Origin: VGKP01 sp964647695
GTDB taxonomy: Archaea > Nanobdellota > Nanobdellia > Pacearchaeales > GW2011-AR1
Assembly: GCA_964647695.1 (NCBI GenBank)
Contig: CAZYIS010000004.1
Coordinates: 10,915 to 74,914, forward strand
DNA: 64,000 bases
Reading direction: 5' to 3'
A model generated the notes under the pieces. The model was not told the DNA's origin. It did not search any database and saw only the letters and a program-made list of their open reading frames with translations. How positions within the stretch are numbered: position 1 is the stretch's first letter; each line of letters begins with the position of its first letter. A program made the position numbers and the translations under genes. Positions 22,937 through 31,491 of this stretch are shown piece after piece.

Positions 22937-23692
22937 TTACAAAACAATCTTACCTTTCTGCCATTCAGAAATAATAGAAATAGCAGTCTTGGTTTCATCC
23001 ACTTCTCCACCCTTCTTCAAATATCCTCTTTTTCTTCCAATTTCAATTAATATTTCATAAAGATCGTCACTTCCAGTATCTTCCACTTTATATCTTTCAA
23101 ATAAACCTTTTCTATTACCCTTATCCAGAAACATTTGTAATATATCACAAGCAATCTTTTCCGGCTGATGAGTTTTATGAGGGTGCTTACTTCCCAAAAT
23201 TAATAATTTACTATTCTTATCTTCATAGGGAATAACTCCTGGAGAATCTAAAACCAATAGACCTCCAACCCTAACCCATTGAGTTCCTCTAGTGGTACCA
23301 GGCATATCTGCCACAAGAGTTCTTGCTCTTCTAGCGAAGGCATTAATTATAGCACTTTTTCCAATGTTAGGATAACCCACCACTCCAACCCTGGGCATTT
23401 CCACATTCAATTTTTTAGCAAGTATCTGCACATGTTTTCTCAATTTACCCATACCTAGATTTTGAGTTCCCGATACAAAATAACCTTCAGGATATTTCTT
23501 TCTCAGATCAGCCAAAACTCTAGGACTCAGAATATCTATTTTTGTATAAACATAAACTAATTCCTTTCCAAAATTAATTATTTTTCTTTCCAGTTCTTTA
23601 TTTCTAGAAAGCTCAGGCATTCTTGCATCCAACACTAGTAAAACTATATCCGAATTCTTCAATACATTTTCTACCACTGGCCAAAATCCCAT
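22937..23692 (-). CDS. Circularly permuted ribosome-assembly GTPase (YlqF/RbgA-like)
   Basis: The G motifs occur in permuted order: G4 TKID near residue 52, then G1 GYPNIGKSA near 105, then G3 DSPG near 153. This is the hallmark of the YlqF/YawG GTPases that mature the large ribosomal subunit. An N-terminal DARMPELSRN strand also fits the family. At 251 residues it lacks the N-terminal extensions of eukaryotic Nog2/Lsg1. A TTTTAAGC box lies about 22 bases upstream. Confidence 0.9.
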   Translation of the reverse strand: MGFWPVVENVLKNSDIVLLVLDARMPELSRNKELERKIINFGKELVYVYTKIDILSPRVLADLRKKYPEGYFVSGTQNLGMGKLRKHVQILAKKLNVEMPRVGVVGYPNIGKSAIINAFARRARTLVADMPGTTRGTQWVRVGGLLVLDSPGVIPYEDKNSKLLILGSKHPHKTHQPEKIACDILQMFLDKGNRKGLFERYKVEDTGSDDLYEILIEIGRKRGYLKKGGEVDETKTAISIISEWQKGKIVL

Positions 23693-23766
23693 AGCATATG
23701 AAAGAAAAAAGAGCTTTTAAGCGTATTTGTTTAACCATTTCTAGACTAAAAAGCAATAGAAAAAAC

Positions 23767-23774
23767 TTTATAAA
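23767..23774 (+). promoter_or_regulatory. TATA box of the L41e gene
   Basis: TTTATAAA is centred 26 bases before ATG 23796. It supports that start and hence the N-terminal extension of the protein. Confidence 0.6.
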
Positions 23775-23795
23775 CCCTCAAAAGTTGAATGAATC

Positions 23796-23906
23796 ATGAA
23801 AAGATCATCAAGACGTTGGAAGAAAAAAGGACAAATGAGATGGAAGTGGCAACGTAAAAGAATCAAGAAAGAAAAACGTAGAAGAAAGATGCATAGATCT
23901 AGTTAA
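23796..23906 (+). CDS. rpl41e: Ribosomal protein L41e-like peptide with N-terminal extension
   Basis: A 36-residue, very basic peptide (17 residues are Lys or Arg in the last 23 plus tail). Residues 14-36, starting MRWKWQRKRIKKEKRRRKM, match the size and pattern of L41e, the smallest ribosomal protein, which bridges the two subunits. The promoter position supports starting 13 residues earlier (MKRSSRRWKKKGQ). L41e genes are often missed because of their size. Confidence 0.7.
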   Translation: MKRSSRRWKKKGQMRWKWQRKRIKKEKRRRKMHRSS

Positions 23907-23988
23907 TAACCCTATTCTAAGTTTCTCCTCGATAAAATCATTTCTAAACCATACAAATCTTTATAAAAACTATTTTCTGCAATGATTT

Positions 23989-24957
23989 ATGAGTCAAAGC
24001 GAAATATGGACAGAAAAGTATCGTCCATCAAAATTTGAAGAAGTGGTGGGCCAGCAGGAAATAATAAAGAGAGTTAAATCTTTGGTTAATGCCATGAACA
24101 TTCCCCATCTTATGTTTGCAGGTCCTGCCGGAACCGGAAAATCTACTCTTGCTCTGATAATCGTTAAAGAACTATTCAAAGAAACCTGGAGAGAAAATTA
24201 TCTTGAACTTAACGCATCCGATGAAAGAGGAATAGATGTGGTAAGACAAAAAGTTAAAGACTTCGCCAGAACCAAAGCTCTTGAAAACATTCCATTCAAA
24301 GTAATATTTCTAGATGAAGCTGATGCATTGACAAAGGAAGCTCAACAGGCCCTCAGAAGAACCATGGAAAACTACACCAATACCTGTAGATTTATCATGT
24401 CCTGTAACTATTCCAGTTCCATAATTGATCCTATTCAATCCAGATGCGTAGTATTCAGATTCAAACTTCTTGAAAAGAAAGATATATCCGAAGTAATAAA
24501 GAAAATTGCCGAAAGAGAAAAATTAAAAATTGCCGATTCAGCATTTGAAACACTCTATGAAGCCAGTGAAGGTGACTGTAGAAGAGCTATCAACCTATTA
24601 CAAGCCACATCTTCCATTTCCCCTGATGTTACCTCAGAAATGATTAACATGATAGCCGCAACTACTAAGCCTTCGGGCATAAGAGTAATACTTGACTATG
24701 CTCTGGCAGGAGATTTCATCAATGCCCGTGATAAGTTATTAGATACCATGCTAAAAGATTCTGTTTCCGGACAAGAAATAATTAAAGGAATCCAAAAAGA
24801 AGTTTGGAATCTTCAAATAGAACCAGAAATAAAAGTAAAGATTACTGAAAAAACTGGAGAAATTGAATTTAGAATGACTGAAGGAAGCGATGAGTTTGTT
24901 CAGCTGCAATCCCTATTAGCTTCATTTGTTCTTGCCGGTCAAGGCAAACAAATTTAA
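23989..24957 (+). CDS. rfcS: Replication factor C small subunit
   Basis: The clamp-loader ATPase that opens and loads PCNA. The 322 residues contain the RFC box WTEKYRPSKFEEVVGQ, Walker A GPAGTGKST, Walker B FLDEADALT, the arginine-finger motif SRC in PIQSRCVVFRF, and the C-terminal collar helices. No intein is present. It has a TATA-like TTTATAAAA about 27 bases upstream. RfcL lies three genes downstream on the same strand, so the two subunits are probably made together. Confidence 0.96.
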   Translation: MSQSEIWTEKYRPSKFEEVVGQQEIIKRVKSLVNAMNIPHLMFAGPAGTGKSTLALIIVKELFKETWRENYLELNASDERGIDVVRQKVKDFARTKALENIPFKVIFLDEADALTKEAQQALRRTMENYTNTCRFIMSCNYSSSIIDPIQSRCVVFRFKLLEKKDISEVIKKIAEREKLKIADSAFETLYEASEGDCRRAINLLQATSSISPDVTSEMINMIAATTKPSGIRVILDYALAGDFINARDKLLDTMLKDSVSGQEIIKGIQKEVWNLQIEPEIKVKITEKTGEIEFRMTEGSDEFVQLQSLLASFVLAGQGKQI

Positions 24958-24975
24958 TAATAGGACAGAGGTAAA

Positions 24976-25509
24976 ATGAAAATAAACATAGGTACAACAA
25001 ATCCTTCTAAAGTTGATGCAGTAAAAGAAATAATAAGCGATTATCCCTCTTTAAAAAAAGCTCAAATCAGCACCATCGATGTACCCTCAGGAGTATCTAA
25101 ACAACCTAAAGGTCTAAAAGAAATAACTACTGGAGCAATCAATAGAGCTAAATCTTCTTTTAAAGATTGCGACTACAGTTTTGGAATAGAAAGTGGTTTA
25201 ATGGAAGTACCAAATACAAAAACAGGATTTATGGATATTTGTTTATGTTGTATATATGATGGAAAGGAAACACATCTAGGTACATCCTGTGCATTTGAAC
25301 TTCCATTGGAGATGATAAAAAAAGTTAAAGAAGAGAATTTAGATTTAAGTGAAGCAACCTATAAATTAGGATTAAGTAAAAGTAAAAATATAGGGGCTGC
25401 AGAGAGAATAATAGGAATATTAACAAAAAATAGAGTTAGTAGAAAAGAATATACTAAACAATCAATTCAAATGGCATTAATACAAATAGAAAATAAGGAG
25501 TTATATTAA
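24976..25509 (+). CDS. Non-canonical NTP phosphatase (inosine/xanthosine triphosphatase, DUF84)
   Basis: A 177-residue house-cleaning enzyme that hydrolyses ITP/XTP and keeps damaged purines out of nucleic acids. The start IGTTNPSKVDAVKEI and the later GIESGLMEV are the DUF84/YjjX signature; GAAERIIGILTKNR is a typical end of the fold. It follows rfcS by 18 bases with a GAGGT ribosome site, so it belongs to the clamp-loader operon. Confidence 0.85.
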   Translation: MKINIGTTNPSKVDAVKEIISDYPSLKKAQISTIDVPSGVSKQPKGLKEITTGAINRAKSSFKDCDYSFGIESGLMEVPNTKTGFMDICLCCIYDGKETHLGTSCAFELPLEMIKKVKEENLDLSEATYKLGLSKSKNIGAAERIIGILTKNRVSRKEYTKQSIQMALIQIENKELY

Positions 25510-25510
25510 A

Positions 25511-25759
25511 ATGATAACAAAAGAAGAATACTCTGCACTTTATTATATAAGTATGGGTAGAAATTCTATTGAAAGACTGTCGGAAGATTTAGAAGATAAA
25601 AAGAAAACAATTAATTTAATAAAAGATTTAGAAAGAAAAGGGCTATTAAAGATAGAACTAAGAGACAATAAAATATATTCACTTATGGAAACAAAAGACG
25701 GATCAAAATTATTAAAATCAAAAAAGTATAAATCTTGGTTTGAGGAATTGGGAGATTAA
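25511..25759 (+). CDS. Small winged-helix-like protein
   Basis: An 82-residue protein that reads as one winged helix-turn-helix: a helix (EEYSALYYIS), SIERLSEDL, the recognition helix KTINLIKDLERKGLL, and a two-strand wing (KIELRDNKIYSLM). It starts 1 base after the DUF84 gene and ends 1 base before rfcL, so it is expressed with clamp-loader genes. DNA or RNA binding is likely; the target is unknown. Confidence 0.65.
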   Translation: MITKEEYSALYYISMGRNSIERLSEDLEDKKKTINLIKDLERKGLLKIELRDNKIYSLMETKDGSKLLKSKKYKSWFEELGD

Positions 25760-25760
25760 A

Positions 25761-26942
25761 ATGAAAACAAAAGAAGAATCTCAAAGTCTAGCGGAAAAAT
25801 ATAGAATAAGAAAGTATCTAGATCTGGTAAAACAAGATGTGGCCGTAGCTGAAATTAAAACATTCATTAAAGAATTCCCGAAAAAGAAAGCCATGATTCT
25901 CTATGGTCCTGCAGGCACTGGAAAAACATCCCTTGCTCTAGCTGCGGCAAAAGAAAATGACTATGAAGTTCTTGAACTCAATTCTTCCGATCTTAGAAAT
26001 AGAGCACAATTAGAAGCAGTGCTTAAACCTGCAACCCAACAAACATCTCTTTTCAAAAAAGGAAAACTTCTGTTAGTAGATGAAGTGGACGGAGTAACCG
26101 GAACAGACATAGGAGGAATTCCAGAACTAATTAGATTAATTGAAGAAACAAAATTCCCAATAATCATGACTGGTAACGATGTTTGGCAATCTAAACTATC
26201 CCAACTTCGTCAAAAATGCAAACTGGTTGAAATGAAATCTCTCCAAACCACAACCATAGTGGAAATTCTTAAAAAAGTATGTGAAAAAGAAAAAATAAAA
26301 AGAGATGATGAATTTCTAAGAAAACTAGCCATAAAATCTCAAGGAGATATTAGAGCAGCACTAAATGATCTTCAATCCTATTCCCACAACAGTGAAATAT
26401 TAGTGGACAGCTCTGAAAAAAGAGATGTGGAAGATAATATATTTAATATTCTAAAGAAGATATTCAAAGAACGCCAACCTTTCCTTGAACTATTCGAAAC
26501 CACTAAAATGTCTCTGGATGAAATTCTTCTTTGGATAGAAGAAAACATTCCAAAAGAATACAAAAATGAAGCTTTAGCCAAAGCCTACCATGCTCTAGGC
26601 AAAGCCGATGTATTCAGAGGAAGAATTTACAAAAATCAAAGTTGGAGATTCTTAATCTATCAAAACATTTTCCAAAGCGCAGGAATTTCATTCGCCAAAC
26701 CTGGAATTCTCCCTCCATCATTCACCAGGTATGAACCTCCAAAGAGAATTCTGAAAATATGGCTTAATAATCAGAAAATGGAAAAAAAGAAAACCATTTC
26801 AAGAAAATACGCAAAACTAGTTCATTGTTCCACCAAGAGAGCCATGAGAGACTTCGCAATGCTGAAGATAATAATCCAAAAACAAGAAATCCAAGATCAA
26901 ATGCGTCTTTCAGAAGATGAAGTCGATTTTATTAAAAAATAA
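25761..26942 (+). CDS. rfcL: Replication factor C large subunit
   Basis: The large clamp-loader subunit. I choose ATG 25761 (MKTKEESQSLAEKYR), 1 base after the preceding stop with GGAG upstream, over 25740, which would overlap the upstream gene. Walker A GPAGTGKTS is near residue 50, Walker B LLVDEVDGV near 107, and a collar domain follows. The 393-residue length is short for archaeal RfcL: the long C-terminal tail with a PIP box is reduced to about 60 residues ending EDEVDFIKK. It overlaps the next gene (TAATG). Confidence 0.93.
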   Translation: MKTKEESQSLAEKYRIRKYLDLVKQDVAVAEIKTFIKEFPKKKAMILYGPAGTGKTSLALAAAKENDYEVLELNSSDLRNRAQLEAVLKPATQQTSLFKKGKLLLVDEVDGVTGTDIGGIPELIRLIEETKFPIIMTGNDVWQSKLSQLRQKCKLVEMKSLQTTTIVEILKKVCEKEKIKRDDEFLRKLAIKSQGDIRAALNDLQSYSHNSEILVDSSEKRDVEDNIFNILKKIFKERQPFLELFETTKMSLDEILLWIEENIPKEYKNEALAKAYHALGKADVFRGRIYKNQSWRFLIYQNIFQSAGISFAKPGILPPSFTRYEPPKRILKIWLNNQKMEKKKTISRKYAKLVHCSTKRAMRDFAMLKIIIQKQEIQDQMRLSEDEVDFIKK

Positions 26943-27184
26943 TGATTAACCACTATAATTTTTCCAAATGGACTACTCAAGAATACAGAGATTATTTTGA
27001 AATGAAAGAAGAAGTCATGGAAAAAATTTATTCCGTACTTAATGTATCATTAAATCCTCTTTTAAGAACAAAGTGCATGCTAGAAAAGTTAAATTGTGAT
27101 GAAAGAGATTATCATGAAATGCTTAGATTTTCTGGAAGACCTGAAGTACTTAGAGAATTGGAAATGATATTTTTAGAAAGTTAA
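26942..27184 (+). CDS. 80-residue protein coupled to rfcL, function unknown
   Basis: A soluble, mostly helical protein with conserved-looking charged helices (YRDYFEMKEEVMEKIY and later RDYHEMLRFSGRPEVL). No family is recognised. Its ATG shares a base with the rfcL stop, implying coupled translation and perhaps a replication role. Its end overlaps the convergent SOD gene by 4 bases. Confidence 0.6.
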   Translation: MINHYNFSKWTTQEYRDYFEMKEEVMEKIYSVLNVSLNPLLRTKCMLEKLNCDERDYHEMLRFSGRPEVLRELEMIFLES

Positions 27185-27804
27185 TTTTTCAAAGCTAATT
27201 TATAATTCTTATCAACCACTGTCCAATTAATTATACTAAAGAATGCAGAAATATAATCTGCTCTCTTATTCTGATACTTGAGATAGTAAGCATGTTCCCA
27301 AACATCCAATCCTAGAATAGGGATCTTTCCTTCCATTAATGGAGAATCCTGATTTGCTGTGCTATAGATTTCAAGTTTTCCTTTGTTTACCACTAACCAT
27401 GCCCAACCAGAACCAAACCTTGCCATGGCGGCAGCACTAAATTGTTCTTTGAATTTATCAAAACTTCCAAACTCAGATTCAATAGCAGTTACAACTTTTC
27501 CTTTCCTAGGAACATCTTTTGCAAGAATTTCCCAAAATAAACTATGATTCATATGCCCACCACCATGATTTCTTACTGCAATTCTAATATCTTCCGAAAC
27601 CTTATTTATATCCTTCAATAATTCTTTCAACTCTTTCTTATCCAACTCAGGATGCTTAGCCAATGCCTCATTTAACTTATCTACATAAGTCTGATGATGT
27701 TTAGTAAGATGTATTTCCATGGTCTTTGCATCAATAAATGGTTCGAGAGCATCGTAACCATAACCTAGTTTCGGTAATGTTTGTTTCATATTTTTTTTAG
27801 CCAA
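27181..27804 (-). CDS. sod: Iron/manganese superoxide dismutase
   Basis: This enzyme converts superoxide to peroxide and oxygen. The 207 residues hold the four metal ligands: His in IHLTKHHQTYV, His in NHSLFWEIL, and Asp and His in LGLDVWEHAYYL. The GGGHMNHSLFW stretch is the family hallmark. Whether Fe or Mn is used cannot be told. The single gene suggests exposure to oxygen. Confidence 0.95.
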   Translation of the reverse strand: MAKKNMKQTLPKLGYGYDALEPFIDAKTMEIHLTKHHQTYVDKLNEALAKHPELDKKELKELLKDINKVSEDIRIAVRNHGGGHMNHSLFWEILAKDVPRKGKVVTAIESEFGSFDKFKEQFSAAAMARFGSGWAWLVVNKGKLEIYSTANQDSPLMEGKIPILGLDVWEHAYYLKYQNKRADYISAFFSIINWTVVDKNYKLALKN

Positions 27805-27880
27805 ATTTAGATTATAAAGCTTGTGAAAGATTATTTAATTTAGCCACAATGCTTAAAAATCAATTAATTAATTAAATTTT

Positions 27881-28333
27881 ATGACAAAATTAGTTATATT
27901 CGATTGGTATGGCACACTCCAGGATGGAGATATTGGCCTATTTCCAGATTCTCTTAGAACATTACAAGAACTTGAAGAAAAGAAGATTTCAGTAGGTTTA
28001 ATTTCGAAAACTAGTAATCGTGAAAAAGCAGAAAGAGAAGTAATGAGCGCAGGATTAGCAAAATTTTTCAATCCAAATAACTCTTTTTTCACCTTTGAAA
28101 AAAATCCAAATCAGTTTTTGTATCTAATGCATCATTATTCCACAGATAACCGTAATACATTAGTCGTAGGAGATCGCGCAGCAGAAAATAGAGAAATCCA
28201 CATAGGAAATCAACTAAGATGTTCTACCTACTGGATCCAAAGAGGATTACATGCCCAAGAATTACCGAATGAAAATGTTGGACAACCAACCAGAATAATT
28301 TCAACCGTTAGTGAAATATTAAAATATATTTAA
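27881..28333 (+). CDS. HAD-superfamily hydrolase-like protein
   Basis: A 150-residue haloacid dehalogenase fold. Motif I is FDWYGTL (Asp8 as nucleophile; the second acid is Tyr, as in haloacid dehalogenases), motif II is GLISKTSN and motif IV is VVGDRAAENRE. There is no cap domain. Without the second Asp of phosphatases, the activity is uncertain. It has its own promoter and is convergent to the SSB gene. Confidence 0.75.
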   Translation: MTKLVIFDWYGTLQDGDIGLFPDSLRTLQELEEKKISVGLISKTSNREKAEREVMSAGLAKFFNPNNSFFTFEKNPNQFLYLMHHYSTDNRNTLVVGDRAAENREIHIGNQLRCSTYWIQRGLHAQELPNENVGQPTRIISTVSEILKYI

Positions 28334-28341
28334 ATTAAAAA

Positions 28342-28722
28342 TTAGAATTCCAAATCTTCAATATCTTCAGCTTCTTCTTTCTTTGCTTTCTTTGGAGCTG
28401 TCTTTGTAGACTTTCCTTCGGATTCTGAATCATCACCTGAAACAACTTCAAGTTTTCCAAACTTTCCAGAAGTCAATTGTTTCTTAGAATTGAATTCTGA
28501 TACATAACCATTGCTAATCTTAATCATATCTCCAACATTAACCTTGTCCACATCATCATTCCACAATGATAGAACTATTTCTCCAGAATCATCGGTAACT
28601 GTAGCATTACAAACCTTCAATTGCTTTCCATACTTTTCCATTACTCTAGGTTCATTCTTTGCTGTGACTTTTACAACAATATCTACTTTTCCCTGGCCTG
28701 CTTTTAATTCTGATATTTTCAT
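28342..28722 (-). CDS. Single OB-fold ssDNA-binding protein (RPA/SSB-like)
   Basis: The protein binds single-stranded DNA during replication and repair. Residues 1-95 form one OB fold (KVDIVVKVTAKNEPR, then DDSGEIVLSLWND and VGDMIKISNGYV), close to archaeal RPA/SSB. A flexible Lys/Ser-rich linker leads to an acidic tail EEAEDIEDLEF, the type through which SSBs recruit partner enzymes. It overlaps the preceding DsbA-like gene by 4 bases (ATGA), an odd operon partner. Confidence 0.82.
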   Translation of the reverse strand: MKISELKAGQGKVDIVVKVTAKNEPRVMEKYGKQLKVCNATVTDDSGEIVLSLWNDDVDKVNVGDMIKISNGYVSEFNSKKQLTSGKFGKLEVVSGDDSESEGKSTKTAPKKAKKEEAEDIEDLEF

Positions 28723-29723
28723 TGTGCTAATGCTGCATCCACAGCTTGTTTAAATTGAACATAGGATTGTGCTCCATGAGCTACATACTGGTCATTGACA
28801 AAGAATGCAGGAGTTCCCTGAGCTCCAACCTGAGTAGCAATACTTTGTTCTGAAGCAAATCTGGAATCATATTTCTTTGAATCCAAACATTGTTGTAGTT
28901 TATTCATATCTGCTCCAAGTGACTTTGCAATGGATTGCATAATAGTTAAATTCTCCACATCAGTGCTACTGGCAGCAAATGCTTTAGAATAAAATTTCTC
29001 AAACAAATTCGAATTCTGATCATTCAAACACCAGGCAACTGAGCTTGCTGAATGTCCTCCACTATGACCCATAGAATAAATATAAACGAATCTTACCTTT
29101 CCAGTATCAACATAATCTTTCATTAAATTAGTTCCAATTGGTTGCCAGGTAGCATCATTCTGTTGCATATAACTTACCATCTGAGCATTATCTCCGGATG
29201 CAGCTTCACAATATGGGCAGGAGAAATCAGAAAATTCTACCACTGTAACTTTAGCACTCTTATTACCTATAGAAAGATAATCATCTAAGTTCAAATCAGA
29301 AATCTTCAATGTAGCCGTTGAAGTTTGTTGGCTAGGAGCAGCAGAAGAAGTCAAAGGAACAAGAGTACTTTGATCAGCAACCGCATATTTACCATCCAGA
29401 GTAACTGGTACGCTAGTGGTTTGATTTTTAATACTGAAGGTAACATTGTAAAAAGCAGATCCCTTTGAAACCGAAACCAAAGATACATCCTGGCCCTGAG
29501 CTTTAATATAAGAAACCAGATTATTTCCCGCAGTCTTACCACTAACCGAAGCAGCACCATTTCCAAATATCAAAAGTAAAATAATTACGATTGCCAGAAC
29601 AATGGAGGCAGTCATCCAAAGATTAGTTTTCAAAGATTTACCAAAACTTTTAACAGAATTTACATATTTACCAATCGGAATCTCTATCGTATCACTCTTT
29701 TTACTATCATTATTTTCAGCCAT
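28719..29723 (-). CDS. Membrane-anchored DsbA-like thiol oxidoreductase
   Basis: The ATG at 29723 (MAENNDSKK) is chosen because the TATA box is centred 28 bases upstream; ATG 29744 would lie almost against it. The 334-residue product has a cytosolic tail, a membrane helix at about 37-56, a spacer domain, and a thioredoxin-like domain with CPYC at about 169-172 and the cis-Pro in GTPAFFVN. It should form or exchange disulfides outside the cell, fitting the Cys-rich surface proteins in this window. It overlaps the SSB gene by 4 bases. Confidence 0.88.
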   Translation of the reverse strand: MAENNDSKKSDTIEIPIGKYVNSVKSFGKSLKTNLWMTASIVLAIVIILLLIFGNGAASVSGKTAGNNLVSYIKAQGQDVSLVSVSKGSAFYNVTFSIKNQTTSVPVTLDGKYAVADQSTLVPLTSSAAPSQQTSTATLKISDLNLDDYLSIGNKSAKVTVVEFSDFSCPYCEAASGDNAQMVSYMQQNDATWQPIGTNLMKDYVDTGKVRFVYIYSMGHSGGHSASSVAWCLNDQNSNLFEKFYSKAFAASSTDVENLTIMQSIAKSLGADMNKLQQCLDSKKYDSRFASEQSIATQVGAQGTPAFFVNDQYVAHGAQSYVQFKQAVDAALAQ

Positions 29724-29747
29724 GATAAATTGTCCAACATCCAATCC

Positions 29748-29755
29748 TTTAAAAA
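29748..29755 (-). promoter_or_regulatory. TATA box deciding the DsbA-like start
   Basis: The minus-strand TTTTTAAA is centred 28 bases before ATG 29723. Confidence 0.55.
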
Positions 29756-29877
29756 CCTTTTGAAAAATGAGTCATTAATTTCTAGTTATTACAAAATGAA
29801 CAATTAAAAGATAATAAGAATATTAATAAACTTAATTTATCAACCAATATAACGTATAACTACGCAAAATAAAAAAG

Positions 29878-31188
29878 ATGGCCTATGATATAGTACTCGG
29901 AAGAAATAGTAGCGATAAGGAAAAATTTGGAGACAAGGGTCTAGTTTACATTGGCAAAGGCTATGTAAAAATGGGCCAATATACTTCTCTTTCCAATAAA
30001 ATATTTCTTGACGTTGCAAGGACCCACGTAATTCTTATCGCGGGTAAAAGAGGTTCGGGAAAATCCTATACTCTTGGAGCCATAGCCGAAGAACTTTCAT
30101 CTCTTCCAGCAGAAACATCGAAAAACATTGCTTCATTGATATTTGACACCATGGGCATATTCTGGACCATGAAGTATAAAAATGAAAAAGATGCCGATCT
30201 ACTAAGAGAATGGGGCCTAGAAACTAAATCTCTTCCAGTTAAAGTATTCGTTCCCTTTGGAAAATCAGCAGTTTATGAACAAAAAAAAATTCCTTTCGAT
30301 GCAACCTTCGCTCTGGCCGCATCCGAACTAGCCGCAGAGGATTGGATTACTCTTTTCAATTTAGAATTTACTTCCATGCCTGCAGTACTAATCGAAAGAA
30401 CCATAACTGATCTAAAAGAAAAAGCCGAACAATTTAATCTCTCCGATGTTCAACAATCCATAGAAAAAGATGATCGAGCAACTCCGGAAAATAAAGAAGT
30501 AGTATTATCCCTATTTAGTGCAGCCGAAACCTGGGGAATATTTTCAAAATCTAGAGAAGGAACAAAAATTTCAGATTTAATTACTGGGGGAACCACCACG
30601 GTTTTAGATACTTCGGTCTATTCATCCACTTCTGCGTTTAATATCCGTGCTCTCGTAATCAGTCTAATCTCGAAAAAAATATTTGAATCCAGAATGGACA
30701 GTAGAAAAAAAGAAGAAATAGAATCCATCCAATACGGCCAAGACTACATGTCCTATAAATCCAATAAACAGGATCCGCTGGTCTGGATTTTTATAGATGA
30801 AGCCCACGAATTCTTACCTAAAGAAGGTAAAACTCCTGCCACCGATGCACTTATTCAATTACTTAGAGAAGGCCGACAGCCCGGAATTTCTCTAGTTCTG
30901 GCCACCCAACAACCTGGACAAATTCACAAAGACGTTATGACCCAATCCGACATAGTAATTTCCCATAGAGTTACCTCCAAACTAGACGTAGACGCACTAA
31001 ATGAAATAATGCAGACCTATCTCCTTAATAATATTCAAAGACAAATGGACGACCTTCCATCACTTAAAGGTTCAGCCATTCTTCTAGATGATAATTCCGA
31101 AAGAATCTACCCCATAAGAGTAAGACCAAGATTCACCTGGCACGGCGGAGAAGCCCCTACGGCCGTAAAAACCGACATAAAACTATAA
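29878..31188 (+). CDS. HerA/DUF87-type hexameric ATPase
   Basis: A 436-residue FtsK-HerA superfamily ATPase. The N-terminal beta domain ends around residue 45, Walker A GKRGSGKS is at 56-63, Walker B WIFIDEAHEF is near 302, and LLREGRQPGISLVLATQQP is the typical HerA sensor region. HerA translocates DNA ends with NurA in repair; no nurA lies nearby, so a role in another DNA or membrane process is possible. A single gene. Confidence 0.85.
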   Translation: MAYDIVLGRNSSDKEKFGDKGLVYIGKGYVKMGQYTSLSNKIFLDVARTHVILIAGKRGSGKSYTLGAIAEELSSLPAETSKNIASLIFDTMGIFWTMKYKNEKDADLLREWGLETKSLPVKVFVPFGKSAVYEQKKIPFDATFALAASELAAEDWITLFNLEFTSMPAVLIERTITDLKEKAEQFNLSDVQQSIEKDDRATPENKEVVLSLFSAAETWGIFSKSREGTKISDLITGGTTTVLDTSVYSSTSAFNIRALVISLISKKIFESRMDSRKKEEIESIQYGQDYMSYKSNKQDPLVWIFIDEAHEFLPKEGKTPATDALIQLLREGRQPGISLVLATQQPGQIHKDVMTQSDIVISHRVTSKLDVDALNEIMQTYLLNNIQRQMDDLPSLKGSAILLDDNSERIYPIRVRPRFTWHGGEAPTAVKTDIKL

Positions 31189-31225
31189 GAGAAATATTTA
31201 TAACTCTGAGCAAATATCACAAACC

Positions 31226-31444
31226 ATGGCCTTAAGAACAGATTTAACCGAATTTTCCATGCCCGGAGAAACAATACCTTCTAATTGTAGAACACCTGAA
31301 AAATCCATTCCTTTCTATGATATTATTAATCAAATAAAAGATGCCATGTTCAGAAGAGATTATTCAACCATTTCATTAAGAAAAATAGATTTAGTGGCTG
31401 CATTAGAATATTCATTATCTCCAAGAGGAATGGGATTAGTTTAA
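31226..31444 (+). CDS. 72-residue protein, function unknown
   Basis: A small soluble protein with a central helical part (IPFYDIINQIKDAMFRRDYS) and a C-terminal helix. No family is recognised. A TATA-like ATTTATAAC at about 31195-31203 is centred near 27 bases upstream and supports it as a leaderless gene. It lies between the HerA-like ATPase and a large unknown membrane protein, all on one strand. Confidence 0.55.
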   Translation: MALRTDLTEFSMPGETIPSNCRTPEKSIPFYDIINQIKDAMFRRDYSTISLRKIDLVAALEYSLSPRGMGLV

Positions 31445-31491
31445 TCTTCTCAAATCAACATAATTTTAAATGAATTATCCCTGGTTATATT

